A stretch of 64,000 bases of DNA from CAZEAN01 sp964510225 (GTDB taxonomy: Bacteria > Planctomycetota > Planctomycetia > Isosphaerales > Isosphaeraceae): positions 28,585 through 92,584 of the forward strand of contig CAZEAN010000006.1 of assembly GCA_964510225.1 (NCBI GenBank). Direction: 5' to 3'. The notes beneath the pieces were generated by a model that saw only the letters and a program-made list of their open reading frames with translations, made no database searches and was not told the DNA's origin. Positions 23,901 to 30,393 of this stretch are shown here, in pieces. Made by a program: the position numbers and the translations under genes. Each line of letters begins with the position of its first letter. Positions within the stretch are counted from its first letter, which is position 1.

Positions 23901-26900
23901 CACCGAGATTGATCGAGAGGTCTGCCTCATCATCAAAGATTGTGTTCACGAAGTCGTCGGTCGATCCCGTGTTGCCGACATTGGCGAAGAGCGGAATCAC
24001 AGTTTCGTCAGGAGCGATTAGCTCGGCAGTGAGATCGGGGACATTGTTGTGGTCAATGTTCAACTGGAGATCAACGTCGGTGATCAGGAACGATTCGTCG
24101 ACGACGATAGTTGATTCGATAGTCTCCCGGATCGGGAGCGTGACCGGAACATTTCTGGATACGAACGTCACCTCTTCAGTTGGACTTGCGAGCGTGCCGC
24201 CTCGGAGGACTTCAAGGCCAGCATCTTCGTCCGAGTCGATCGCAAAGCCATCGGTCGTGGTGACAATCTGCGAGCCGATCGTGATCTGGTACGACCCGCT
24301 GAGTTCTCGAGTGGCGAACTCGATCTGGAAGTTCCGGGCGTCGAGTGCAGTCACCACGACGCTTGATCGGTCAACCTCACCGCCAGGTCCGACGATCCGG
24401 ATCACATCGTCGGCGGTGAAGCTGCTGGGATCGATGTCGCGGTCAAAGGTAACGATAAATGCCGAGACCGTACCGTTGAGGACCAAGTTAGGGCTGGCGT
24501 CACCGAGGGTCCCACCGCCACCGGCAACGACCTGGGATCCAACCACTCGAGGACCAGGGATGATCAGTGGGAGTTCCTCGACATTAGGGACCGTGAACGG
24601 CACACCGCTGGTGGTTCCAGGCACACTAAAGACGTCCTGGTTGGGCTCACCAGTGATCGCATCGGCGTCCTGGTCCATCGTGTTGCCCGGCAAAATCGAG
24701 GTCACCAACGTTCCCGTTGTGATCTCGAGCGCGAACTCCCGGAGCGTTCCATCATCCAACGGGACGAAGACATCAGTGACTTCGAGCTGCCAGGTGCCGT
24801 TCGGATCTTCACCGATCAGGGCTGCTAGCGGTGATTGTGGTCGGTGCGGCCCGGTGTACGGCGGCACACCTGCGACGATCGAGATTGGTGCATCGTCGTC
24901 GAAGATGGTATTGGTGTAGTTATCGTTGAAGAAGCCGTTCTGATCCGACAACGTGACCCGGGTTCCTTCTGGGCTGATCAAGGTAAGGATTAGATCACCA
25001 TCCCAGGTGTGGTCGATCGTCAGGCCAACGTTGACATCTCCGATCACCTCTCCAGCAGGAACCCCAGAAACGACAATATCCGAGGTAATCGTTGGGTTAC
25101 CGCCTGCATCAGGGACCATCAGATCGACTTGGGTCGGATCGAGGGTCCGAGCGTCGAACGTCCCGGAGAAGCCAGGAATCACTGTCTGCTGAATCGATCT
25201 CAGGAGATCGTTAATCTCAGGACCAACGGCATAGCTGTAAGTCCCTGGCGTCGAGACCGGTTCAACCCGGATCCGGAACGCTTCGGGACCAAGTTGATCA
25301 ACCCCGAGAATGTTCAGTCGTCCTTCGGGGTCGAGACCGACCGGAATACCGTTGGCATCAAGACCCCGGATCTCGAAATCGGTTGTGTCGACCGTCGTCC
25401 CATCAATCGGGCGGTCAAAGAGGACGAAGAACTCGCGGACTTCTGGCGTACCCGTACCATCTTCAGTCAGTGGAACACCACCAGCCGGAGACGAGAGCAG
25501 GAACTGCAAATTGAAGTCGTTGATCGTTCCGACTGTATCGCCGTTGTTCGTAACTCGGAGTCGATACCTTCCCTCTCCAAGCTGTCCATTGAGGAGTGAC
25601 AGATCCCCTTCGAACCCTGTGAGGCCTGGGCTCGCTGGTTGGACAGGTACAACATTGAACGGGGCGGGCAAGTCTGAAACCTGGAATAATGCTTCGTCGT
25701 CGAAGATCGTCCCAGCAAGATCAACCTGTGGTCCCGTCCGATTGAGATCATCGCCATTGAAGAGAGGAATTACCGTCCCGTCCGGACCAATCAGCTCGAG
25801 TGTGAGGTCACGGACATCGTCATGAGCGATGTCAACCTGCACATCGACATCAAGAATCTCGAAGGTAAAGTCGAGGTCAATCTCAGCTTCAACCTGGCTA
25901 TTGGCCGGGATTGCTGTACCGGAGTCTGGCGTGTTGAAGGTGAGCCGGGTTGTTTCATCAACAATCGCTCTCGGCCCCGCAGCAATGGTGGCTCGGACTA
26001 CTCGAGTGTCCAGGAGGCCTTGAGCATCGAGGCCACCAAAGAAGCTGGCGTCCGGGGTTGCGCCAGCGTTCTCATTGCTTGACCAGCCTACGTAAACATT
26101 GCCGGCAAAGACAGCAAGCCCTTGCCGAGTCCCGAAGCCGAAGGTTCCTTCGGTTAACGGATTACCCCCAGACTGGTTGTCTGGTACCGGCCCCAGGATC
26201 ACGAGCTCGTTGGTCGCAACATCGACCGCCGTCTCAGGACGGTTCACGAAGGTTTGTTCCGAGAAGCTCAGGCCACCGTCAATACTCGAAGTGACATACC
26301 GGGCAACCCGTCCTTCAGAAGCATCGTAGCGGGCGTCGAACCAACTGAGTACTAAGGTCCCTGTCGCCGGGTCAACAGCAATTTCGGGCTCAAACTGAGG
26401 ACGGCCAGAGATCGAGAGAGCGTTCGATCCTGTCGCTATTCCTTCAGAGGATTCGGAGAAGCCATCGACGAGAGCAGAGTCATCGTTGACCTTGGCATCG
26501 ATCACTGTCCAACTCGCACCGCCGTTATCTGAAACAGCGAGGCTAATGTCGGTGTTGTCCGCCGGGTTATCGTCACTGTCAAGCCGGTCGACGTAGGCGA
26601 TGTAGAGCCTACCTTGCTGGCCGCTAAAGGACCCAAGTGTATTGTCTGAGGCGATCACCGGCGAGGCACCGATGTTCAGCGGTGTCGCCGCTGATGCTGT
26701 CTGACCTCCACCTGCCTGATTCCCCAGAACCGTTGTCGCCGTGACAAAAGTCTGTGGCCCCAGTGTCGTACCACCGTCAGTGATCCCACGAGAGTTGATG
26801 ATGCTTACTGGTGGACTACCACCTGCTCCTGTACCAAAGTCATCCCAAACGACCGTGACCAGGCCGGCTGGTACAAGACCGTCGAATGTACCTTGGCTGA

Positions 26901-27786
26901 TCGCGAGTCTCGGCGTGGTGTTCCGTTGGTCGCCGAAGTTGCCACCAGCATTGACAGTCAACGGCGCGGTAAAGGTGAAGCCACCATCGGTCGAACTAAC
27001 CAATTCAACTGTCAGCGGATTCCAGTTATCGACACCAGGATCTGGCGTGTCACCAATCCAGGTTATATAGATATTACCTGCATGCGGATTGTTTATTGAG
27101 TCACCAGTATCAACATCAGTAAACGTTGCCGCAGTGTCGTCAATCGCTAGATCAGGGTGGAGAACCGCCGTATCGGGCAATCCCCCTGCATCGTTATCGT
27201 CATCCTGATCCCACTGGTAGACAGTCGTATCGACTCGGCCGAGCCCTTGCGGGTTGTAGCGCGAGAGGATCACCTCACCCGCCGAATTGTCGTCGTTGCG
27301 CTGAACGGTCAGCAGGAAGATGTTGCCATCACGGTCGATCGCGACTGAGGCGTCAGTCACCTGTGAGTACGGCTCAACGGGATCGCTCGTCGTGGGGTCG
27401 AGGCGGACCGGAGGTGTGAACAACGGATTCCAGCTCAGTCCGCCATCGGTCGACAACGCAATATTGGCCGTGATCGGTGTTGCGGGCGGATTGGCCGGGG
27501 TGAAGTTGGTCGTCCATGAGGAGACTACAACCGATGGATTGACCGGGCTCACCGCGACCGACGGCGAGCTTTCATTGAGGTCGTCGTCAGAAAAATTGCC
27601 GGGATTGGAAACATTTGCTCGGCTGACGACCTCGGCGACCGGGATTGTCGCCAGGAGAGTTCTCGGCTCAAGGTTCTCGAGCGCGTAGCGTCGTGATTTC
27701 GACCGACGCGACAAGGACCCTTGGGGACGACGTCGGCCTGAGTGAAGGCCATCGCGAGGCGACTCGGAGTTGAATCCCGGATGCAT
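11935..27786 (-). CDS. Giant LEPR-XLL extracellular multidomain protein, 5283 aa
   Basis: Complete 5283-residue protein. ATG at 27786 has AGAGGA about nine bases upstream. LENLEPRTLLA at residues 37-47 is the LEPR-XLL signature. Residues about 50-600 hold BNR-like SxDGGxSW repeats; about 610-1390 hold three or more proprotein-convertase P-like domains; about 1390-2500 a sortilin/VPS10-like propeller (WTAVGPAPINN, VFVGGAGGGVWK). About 20 Ig-like repeats of 85-130 residues follow (SDTGxSxTDNxTxDxTPTF, RDGxxV, DxAGN), one of them interrupted by an extra P-like domain near residue 3550. FG-GAP/VCBS repeats (DFDGDGxxDxAxF) fill about 4830-5170, before an acidic Asp-rich tail. Known families suggest an exported, calcium-binding, surface or adhesin-like protein; the exact role and substrate are not visible. 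It is a tandem paralogue of the partial gene at the left. Confidence 0.95.
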   Translation of the reverse strand: MHPGFNSESPRDGLHSGRRRPQGSLSRRSKSRRYALENLEPRTLLATIPVAEVVSRANVSNPGNFSDDDLNESSPSVAVSPVNPSVVVSSWTTNFTPANPPATPITANIALSTDGGLSWNPLFTPPVRLDPTTSDPVEPYSQVTDASVAIDRDGNIFLLTVQRNDDNSAGEVILSRYNPQGLGRVDTTVYQWDQDDDNDAGGLPDTAVLHPDLAIDDTAATFTDVDTGDSINNPHAGNIYITWIGDTPDPGVDNWNPLTVELVSSTDGGFTFTAPLTVNAGGNFGDQRNTTPRLAISQGTFDGLVPAGLVTVVWDDFGTGAGGSPPVSIINSRGITDGGTTLGPQTFVTATTVLGNQAGGGQTASAATPLNIGASPVIASDNTLGSFSGQQGRLYIAYVDRLDSDDNPADNTDISLAVSDNGGASWTVIDAKVNDDSALVDGFSESSEGIATGSNALSISGRPQFEPEIAVDPATGTLVLSWFDARYDASEGRVARYVTSSIDGGLSFSEQTFVNRPETAVDVATNELVILGPVPDNQSGGNPLTEGTFGFGTRQGLAVFAGNVYVGWSSNENAGATPDASFFGGLDAQGLLDTRVVRATIAAGPRAIVDETTRLTFNTPDSGTAIPANSQVEAEIDLDFTFEILDVDVQVDIAHDDVRDLTLELIGPDGTVIPLFNGDDLNRTGPQVDLAGTIFDDEALFQVSDLPAPFNVVPVQPASPGLTGFEGDLSLLNGQLGEGRYRLRVTNNGDTVGTINDFNLQFLLSSPAGGVPLTEDGTGTPEVREFFVLFDRPIDGTTVDTTDFEIRGLDANGIPVGLDPEGRLNILGVDQLGPEAFRIRVEPVSTPGTYSYAVGPEINDLLRSIQQTVIPGFSGTFDARTLDPTQVDLMVPDAGGNPTITSDIVVSGVPAGEVIGDVNVGLTIDHTWDGDLILTLISPEGTRVTLSDQNGFFNDNYTNTIFDDDAPISIVAGVPPYTGPHRPQSPLAALIGEDPNGTWQLEVTDVFVPLDDGTLREFALEITTGTLVTSILPGNTMDQDADAITGEPNQDVFSVPGTTSGVPFTVPNVEELPLIIPGPRVVGSQVVAGGGGTLGDASPNLVLNGTVSAFIVTFDRDIDPSSFTADDVIRIVGPGGEVDRSSVVVTALDARNFQIEFATRELSGSYQITIGSQIVTTTDGFAIDSDEDAGLEVLRGGTLASPTEEVTFVSRNVPVTLPIRETIESTIVVDESFLITDVDLQLNIDHNNVPDLTAELIAPDETVIPLFANVGNTGSTDDFVNTIFDDEADLSINLGGPPFSSRFRPQGFLSTLDGSNSLFGPTGTVPSGIYTLRITNDPGPTTAGVVGTLNSWRLVFQKAVPGNGLGEPVADRIQTDFRIFTMDPGNSLSSSTWTAVGPAPINNGGGAGRITGLAVDSSDPSGNTVFVGGAGGGVWKTNNFLTNDPEGPTWIPLLDQVATFGMNTGGIEVFSRNADPNQSIIFVSTGEGDTFSRGVGLLRSMDGGVSWELLDSLDNTLPFDQRGHELVGLTSFDVAVDPNPTPTGEVIIYAAFSSTGVNGAGGIYRSIDSGDTWELVLAGQATAVELDPSSGTVDVFTNPTGNLLNVIAAIRGTGVFLSPTQGTPGSWRLLDGGVGRPTLLDTDDSPRLPVPVDPPLDTPNGPNGRIVLAKPALTGDPRQDLLYSGWIYAAVATIDDFLDGIYLTKDYGQNWVKLRIPTLPETPINLRGTPSNDTTLLDYDPLGNADFAQGNFDIALTIDPTNPNIVYLGGTRNGQISGLIRIDATAVNDAHAFYLSSELPGGSVRRNFTTGPVTIEPANPADLREDPPDPLALFDPNTFDPRLVIDNPNTVEVENPLDPEYVVPWTEAAVNFTRNPLDPEGNSTFFASGVGEFSNTGAGVRWRPFDFFEGGVDPVLEGTTDVHRAISYIDPRTGQARLIFGDDQGVFTAVDDGTGNLVRNLGTSIVPTGSRNGNIQVTQLYFGASQPSDLSAQIAGALFYGQSQDTGFPRSSPDLLETGDINWNGPFGDGTGVATDQTGSGTAYQYNWPCCGGRTTDFFQVDLPDGFAGNGIGRTNGLLQDSTGDPVPDPQWRFLGGGHFAVNPINGDEIVISAPGNPTTGEPGGRLFRTVDGGLNWFEIRAPESPSADRRALAFGAPEDPELGNTADHIIAGDFAGRVFVTYDGGGTWTQINNGDLGTGVAIQSIATNPAPGSFEAYAVTTNGVYHIDNTQTGTWVNITNNLFDITHQIFGDPEFTDELLANIQALAVDWRYVIPNNFDNPPDPSTDPDATHPVIYVAGEGGVFVTYNDGDNWGRFPSAFPNSISTTPTPPGDGGGFPVANVLDLDLSLGHVERTTGQPRAQVTVDLGPDGIAGTADDVIATSPDLLSATTFGRGTYAIRLAPVIFPESLRLNFQGQRIAISPEPPVLPPTDLIFTGYSARSAFGNEISLQAFELDQDGNIVRLLNLAQPVMTDTDGAFTLQINASEFAGEEGLQRIGIQAVNQSGTEGNIAVYDVVLDDTAPAAPNQPDLQTLSDTGSSSFDNITSDRTPTFDISGIEPNATVQFFRNGTMIGEVVAGPGGGTVTITDLGPDLNNDGIPDGLPDSTYEYTALQIDQVGNQGPMSPVLMVVVTNADPQADPDVPDLIGETTPVVFGTPEDSDTGRIDIDNVTNDNTPTFLLNGTPGESVDLLRKPGGAPDSAFVLVGSVIIGANGIGVINDPALLPDGIFDYSARRGTVISAVLAVTIDRTDPAAPSAPDLVDASDTGRSNTDNLTNRNTPTFQITGVEPGATVLLRRDGIVVAESAPAGPSGIVNVTDPGSNGMPVSDGPHIYEAVQLDLAGNEGPGGDLLVVTIDSTPPVAPLAPDLQPGSDTGISNIDNLTGDTSPTFTIAGIEPDAVVRLIRDGAVVAESAPAGPAGTVTLTDPGILPDGLYNYTALQIDEAGNAGSVSAPLSIVVDATVAAPLLLDLVDSSDTGRSNTDNLTSDTSPTFTVNGIETNSTVRLFRDGIQVAEVAAGPLGGQVSLTDPGPAPQGNRNYTAVQIDAAGNISALSTPLVVTIDTIAPPAPSIPDLLATSDTGRSNTDNLTNDTTPTFDINGVEPGATVVLLRDGVVVSEVIAGPAATTVSITDPGDDPDGDGIFAPIPDGIHDYTALLIDAAGNVGLAGQVLAVTIDATAPDAPGAPDLLAFSDTGSSLTDNLTSDTSPSFEIAIGAVELGATVELLRDGLTVGMATVSPGDTLTLTDNGPVPDGLYTYTAVLIDVAGNISLPSDSLEVTVDTVPPPPADQPDLVILSDTGSSNFDNVTGDRSPTFDLTGLVVDSTVQLLRDGLVVDEVIGVTETFATLTDPGSLPDGIFIYTVRQIDRAGNVSADSPGLEITVTDDDPSTNADVPDLLGAEGVGLGFEDSDTGPSDALVFDTDNVTMDNTPTFLLNGIDGQLIELFRKPAGSPSSNFVLVGSITGAGTITEATPLADGTYNYAARRAGGAFSLQLGVLIDTVAPAALGTPDLVPSSDTGIADDDNITADTTPTFELLDVEPDATVILTVTETFGADPTAFPVTIPFDDPNDLTETPGVVSITVDSFPVDALIRDLNVTLSVEVDPTATETLELGELELNLVAPDGTRIPLVAVGDASGTSFIDTVFDDQAAGDLSTGAAPYTGSFLPSMPLSALLGTAPNGTWSLEASDRVLGADVGQITGFSIEIEAEVGRNMADEFGGTLEVTVSSPFGPGTYDFSVVQVDLAGNIGPVSPSLTVTLDDGIVTPAGLDLIGAEGPGLGLEDSDTGRDDTDNITFDTTPTLSISEIEGNATVQLFRDGVMVLELTADTAGGTVFLNDPTVLADGDYEYVVRQIDTAGNVSLDSDPITLTIDTMVDAPNAPDLLESSDTGIPDDNITNDGTPTFEISGVEPFAIVRLIRDGVIVAEVTADEFGGTVNLTDPGDDVDGDLIPDGVPDGPHTYEAVQEDLAGNISVLSDGLVVDIRPPAPLPPDLIAATDTGRDNTDDVTQASVNQLPTFLIAGAQPGFTVRLLRSPAGASNFVEIAQGIADANGEILLADPGPTFVDGLFDYVAEQSFTGVIFGETSAPTTITIDNIAPPIADAPTLTSESDTGFSDTDNITSDTTPTFQVAGVEEGSRVRLIRQSGALVGESAPADASGIVEIATNPSSPLSNGAQLFLAVVVDQAGNQSDESLPVSVIIDTIGPAVAPNTPDLVASSDTGRSTVDNITADRNPIFNLTGVSGSFFVELLRKPAGAPDADFEVVGRLDQPGSGQIQDVNLPAGGTNETPVLVPEGDFVYTARAVDAAGNLGVRQSVTLAVTIDNTSPVTPTNLRLQPESDTGSSDQDQLTNAIQLTFDVDAIEAGALVELFRDGVLVGSTIANQDGTASVIDPGLVPEGLLTYTVQQTDPAGNVSDLGLVEVTVDRVEPPTAPSVDLIAASDTGSSSTDNITADGTPTFEVTDVAADLTVRLIRDGEVVAERIGPGTITDETPVLDGSRSYALQLVDDAGNTGLIGATLLVTIDRNAAPPAAPDLQAASDTGPDSTDNVTTDTTPTFNAFVGVELLATVELLLNGEPIAQRVGPGPITVSNPLPSGTFDFSLRQTDLAGNASGPGEALEVTIESLPPISLPILDLQAGSDSGISNSDNITNITTPIFNVTDLLEEETAELSIGGTVVGQRVGPGPITLDLPLTNGVFGISARAVSPSGEIGNDGPILFVTIDTEAPVEPFGLDLLPGSDTGSSNTDNITSDRSPSFSVDGIEANATVELLRDGVVVGTQQGPGVLTDEGPVADGDVLYSVRQTDLAGNVSDESAPLEVTITPDEVPVMERAPADFDGDGITDLAIYVFDETTGTGRFEILRSTDDEAETILLGGAGDIPVEGDFDGDGISDPAVFSPSVDSNNDGIADASAWTIIDSTTGDTRTILFGAPGVLDRPAPADYDGDGVTDIATFRANSDLIPGAAEWFILQSSDGALRVTFGAAGGMDLPAPADFDGDGKADIATFRPVSDLILGAAQWFVRPSSNPETGGFDVVFGASGGMDQPVVADYNDDGFADIAAFRSESDLTFGASDWFILPSGESGFPITFGDSGSIAAPADYNNDGAVDLAVFDPESGEWMFRPVATSDVTTTNFGTLGGVPLLAPLAFRIAAVTPEEPGVPILASSASVLNNETAAMLINRMVGLPTGMTDPRLGVSRAPGSNTSSNAGGTFDLATSASTFAASSSRTPVIQSDDLGISGSSLGAPIVDSGTDKDRDDQDGASSDDVIGDALDDLTDLFPDLD

Positions 27787-28050
27787 CGATTTCGTTCCTC
27801 TGTTGATCCTTGATGCGCGATTATGGAACCAAGAACAAATGGATTGTGCTCATTTGTTACGATGAGCGATGAAATCTGATCTGTGATCGTCTGAACACTA
27901 AGGAGATCGGTCGGCAAGGAGCCTCGGCGCGAGACCGTGTTGCCTTGAGCATGAAAGGTTGAAGCGATTGCGTCAAGGTCCCGCGAAACCCCGTATCATC
28001 CCCAATGATGAAAACACCCTCTAAATACACCAAAGCACCAAATCGATGTT

Positions 28051-28080
28051 ACTCTCACTATCCTATCGGATTGTGAGAGT
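28051..28080. repeat. 30-bp imperfect palindrome upstream of the giant gene
   Basis: The arms ACTCTCAC and GTGAGAGT pair perfectly, then after one mismatch ATCC pairs with GGAT. It lies 265 bp upstream of the giant gene start. It could be an operator or a terminator; no T tract follows on either side. The ACTCTCAC core also occurs in the stem-loop after the same gene. Confidence 0.5.
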
Positions 28081-28187
28081 GTGCGATCGGGCATTGATGC
28101 CACAATGTTGGCAGTCATGCTAACTTGTACCTGGAGTACTGTCAAAACATTTCAAGAAATGGTCTTGCAACGCTCGCAATCGCTATT

Positions 28188-28210
28188 TTGAGCCTTGCAT
28201 CAGGGCTCAA
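28188..28210 (-). terminator. Possible terminator hairpin after GT2-GtrA gene
   Basis: TTGAGCC and GGCTCAA form a 7-bp stem with a 9-base loop, about 170 bases beyond the stop of the glycosyltransferase gene. The flanking sequence is not T-rich, so this is weak. Confidence 0.3.
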
Positions 28211-28377
28211 GTGCGCAGCGTCGAACGGGCTCTCGGCCGCCAGGATTCGAGATGTGTTGCATCGCTTCGCCTGAGCGTAACCAGCAATCAGCGTTGCTGT
28301 TTATGTCAAGTCATTCGAGCTGCCAGTTGCATTAACAAATACTAAAACTACTTACAATTTGGCTCGTCGTTTTCGAT

Positions 28378-29565
28378 TCAAGCTGATGTTGCAGAAGAGG
28401 TCGTCTCCGTACTCTCTAGGTTCGTCCGGGGTGTTTTTTCTCGGAAAACGACGAAGCGGTTGATCAGGAAGTTGAAGCCCATTCCGCCAGCAATTCCGAT
28501 CAGGGCCGCGACTTGGAGTGGGATCTGGTCGAATTGGCTCTCGACGGCCAGTGTCACCCCGAAGTTCACTAACGATCCCAAGGTCGAGGCACCTAAGAAA
28601 CCGAGGAACTGTCGCCAGATCGAGCCCGTCCGGGCATAGCTGAAGGTAAACCGACGATTCAGGAGAAAATTATTGACGATACTGACTCCGATCGCACAAG
28701 CGACCGCAACACTCTTCGAGACTCCAAGCCAGACGAGCAACGTCAGGACCCCCAGGTTCACGATCGTCCCCGAGGCACCGACCACCATAAATTGCGCGAG
28801 GCTGCTTAGGTTCTTGTATTTGAAAATGTAGAGACGCCTAACATGCTTAATATAATTAAGCTCATCTTTGAAAGTCCGCTTGCGTTGACTCTGAGCCCCA
28901 TCGGATCGGATCGCAACCTCGCCGATGTCGTCCAAGCCACATTTGACGATCAGTTCCAGACCGACTTTGTCGCCGATCGGGTTTAAATGGGGGGCATCAT
29001 CGATCTGGGATCGTCGGAAGGCGAAGAAACCTGTCATCGGATCGCTGACAGTGGTCAGCGGCCGCGTGAGCAAGGTCAACGCCATCCGGTAGAATAATCT
29101 GAGAGTCCCTTCGTCAGAGCCTGTATTCCCGACCGTGCGGTACCGTGACCCAATGGCGAACTGCTGTCCAGAAGCCAATGCGAAGATCAGTTCGGGGATT
29201 TTTTCCGGTGGATGACTGAGGTCTGCGTCCATCACCACCACAACCTGATGGCGCGCTAACCTGATCCCATCGACGATCGCCTCACCCAATCCCCTTGGCC
29301 TCTCTTGGACCACCATCTGGACCCAATCGAACCTGAGCTCTTCTGATCCTCCGATGCTCATGTTGCCCGACTGGCAAATCATTAACAGCACTTCAATTTT
29401 GATGTTTTTTATTTCTCGAAGCGTGTTTATTCGGTCGAGTAAAACTGTCACGTTTTCTGACCCTTGATCGGTCGGTATCACAACCGAGATCGGCGTCAGA
29501 ACTCGGATCTCAGCGAGTCGTTTCAACGTTTGCTCAGATTCCCTAATGGTGATCGTTGTCGACAT
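28378..29565 (-). CDS. Family 2 glycosyltransferase fused to GtrA-like membrane domain
   Basis: 395 aa. The N-terminal part is a GT-A fold family 2 transferase of the dolichyl-phosphate mannose synthase type: VVIPTDQGSENV at 28-39, a VMDADLSHP DxD motif at 111-119 for metal and nucleotide sugar, AIGSRY, and DPMTGFFAFRR. From about residue 255 a GtrA-like domain with four predicted membrane helices follows (LAQFMVVGASGTIVNL, NNFLLNRRFTF, NFLINRFVVF). Such fusions move a sugar from a nucleotide donor onto polyprenyl phosphate and pass the lipid-linked sugar across the membrane. It is the last gene of a minus-strand run with a methyltransferase and another GT2, 63 bp after the former. No strong ribosome binding site is seen before the ATG. 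The sugar is unknown. Confidence 0.9.
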   Translation of the reverse strand: MSTTITIRESEQTLKRLAEIRVLTPISVVIPTDQGSENVTVLLDRINTLREIKNIKIEVLLMICQSGNMSIGGSEELRFDWVQMVVQERPRGLGEAIVDGIRLARHQVVVVMDADLSHPPEKIPELIFALASGQQFAIGSRYRTVGNTGSDEGTLRLFYRMALTLLTRPLTTVSDPMTGFFAFRRSQIDDAPHLNPIGDKVGLELIVKCGLDDIGEVAIRSDGAQSQRKRTFKDELNYIKHVRRLYIFKYKNLSSLAQFMVVGASGTIVNLGVLTLLVWLGVSKSVAVACAIGVSIVNNFLLNRRFTFSYARTGSIWRQFLGFLGASTLGSLVNFGVTLAVESQFDQIPLQVAALIGIAGGMGFNFLINRFVVFREKTPRTNLESTETTSSATSA

Positions 29566-29628
29566 CGGAATTTGCTGCTTTCAACAGAACGGTAAGGAAC
29601 AGGACCAACCTCAGGGACATCTGTACTA

Positions 29629-30393
29629 CTACGATCGATCGGCTCTGGCGTTCGATGATCCGTCAGTCGGTTTCGACCAGATCCCCACAATCGTTTTGCC
29701 GAAGCGGTAACCGATGATAGCGTCGAAGACTCGAGAGCAAGGGATCACAAGACGGTCCCAGAAGAGAATCGGGAGCGCTGAGGAAGGGGCTCCTTTCCGT
29801 CTGATCAAGCGATTCAAGAGCGAGAGGATTACACCGAAGCAATCGAGGTAGAACAGTTGATTGAGTTGGAGGCCCCTCTTTGGCAATTGTGTCATCATCA
29901 CCTTGTCGTAGCGACGATAGTGCCCGATCGCATGATCGAACTCACTGAAGAGCCAGCCGTGAGCCGGACAGAGGATGATCAACGAACCACCAGGCTTGAG
30001 CCGTTCGGCAGCTCTCCTGAACTCGTCGGCGTCATCTTCGATGTGTTCGAGGACATCGATGTAGAGCAAGGTATCAAAGGTCCTTGAGGGCTCAAGCGTC
30101 TCAAGGGTCCCGACAATGACTTCGGGCGCGATTGGATAAGGGATCCGTCGGTGTTCCTCGGCGATCCGGGCGGCAAGCCCGGGATCAGGCTCGAGGCAGA
30201 CCCATTGACGTTCCGAACCAGTGCAGAGGGTCCGTGTCGTTGCACCGATCCCAGCGCCGACCTCAAGAACGTCCCCTTGAATTTTGGGGGCGATCTGTCG
30301 CTGGTAGTAGCGCTTCCAGTTCGTCGCGAATCGGAAGACATCCAGTTCCGACCCATGGTATTGGAATCCGCTCGAAACCGTAGTGATGCTCAT
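29629..30393 (-). CDS. Class I SAM-dependent methyltransferase
   Basis: 254 aa. VLEVGAGIG at 42-50 is motif I, which binds S-adenosylmethionine; VCLEP holds the acidic residue after beta 2; LLYIDVLEHIEDD and GGSLIILCPAHGWLF are the usual later strands. This matches the Methyltransf_11/23 type found in polysaccharide and lipid-glycan clusters. The ATG overlaps the stop of the upstream glycosyltransferase as ATGA, so the two are very likely translationally coupled. The substrate is probably a sugar or lipid-linked glycan, by neighbourhood only. Confidence 0.85.
   Translation of the reverse strand: MSITTVSSGFQYHGSELDVFRFATNWKRYYQRQIAPKIQGDVLEVGAGIGATTRTLCTGSERQWVCLEPDPGLAARIAEEHRRIPYPIAPEVIVGTLETLEPSRTFDTLLYIDVLEHIEDDADEFRRAAERLKPGGSLIILCPAHGWLFSEFDHAIGHYRRYDKVMMTQLPKRGLQLNQLFYLDCFGVILSLLNRLIRRKGAPSSALPILFWDRLVIPCSRVFDAIIGYRFGKTIVGIWSKPTDGSSNARADRS

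Larger units (their letters stand above)
27787..28377. promoter_or_regulatory. 591-bp leader region upstream of the giant gene
   Basis: No gene is supported here. The region separates the glycosyltransferase gene from the giant gene, both on minus, so it should hold the terminator of the first and the promoter of the second. Two inverted repeats are listed separately. I do not see a confident -35/-10 pair. Confidence 0.45.
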
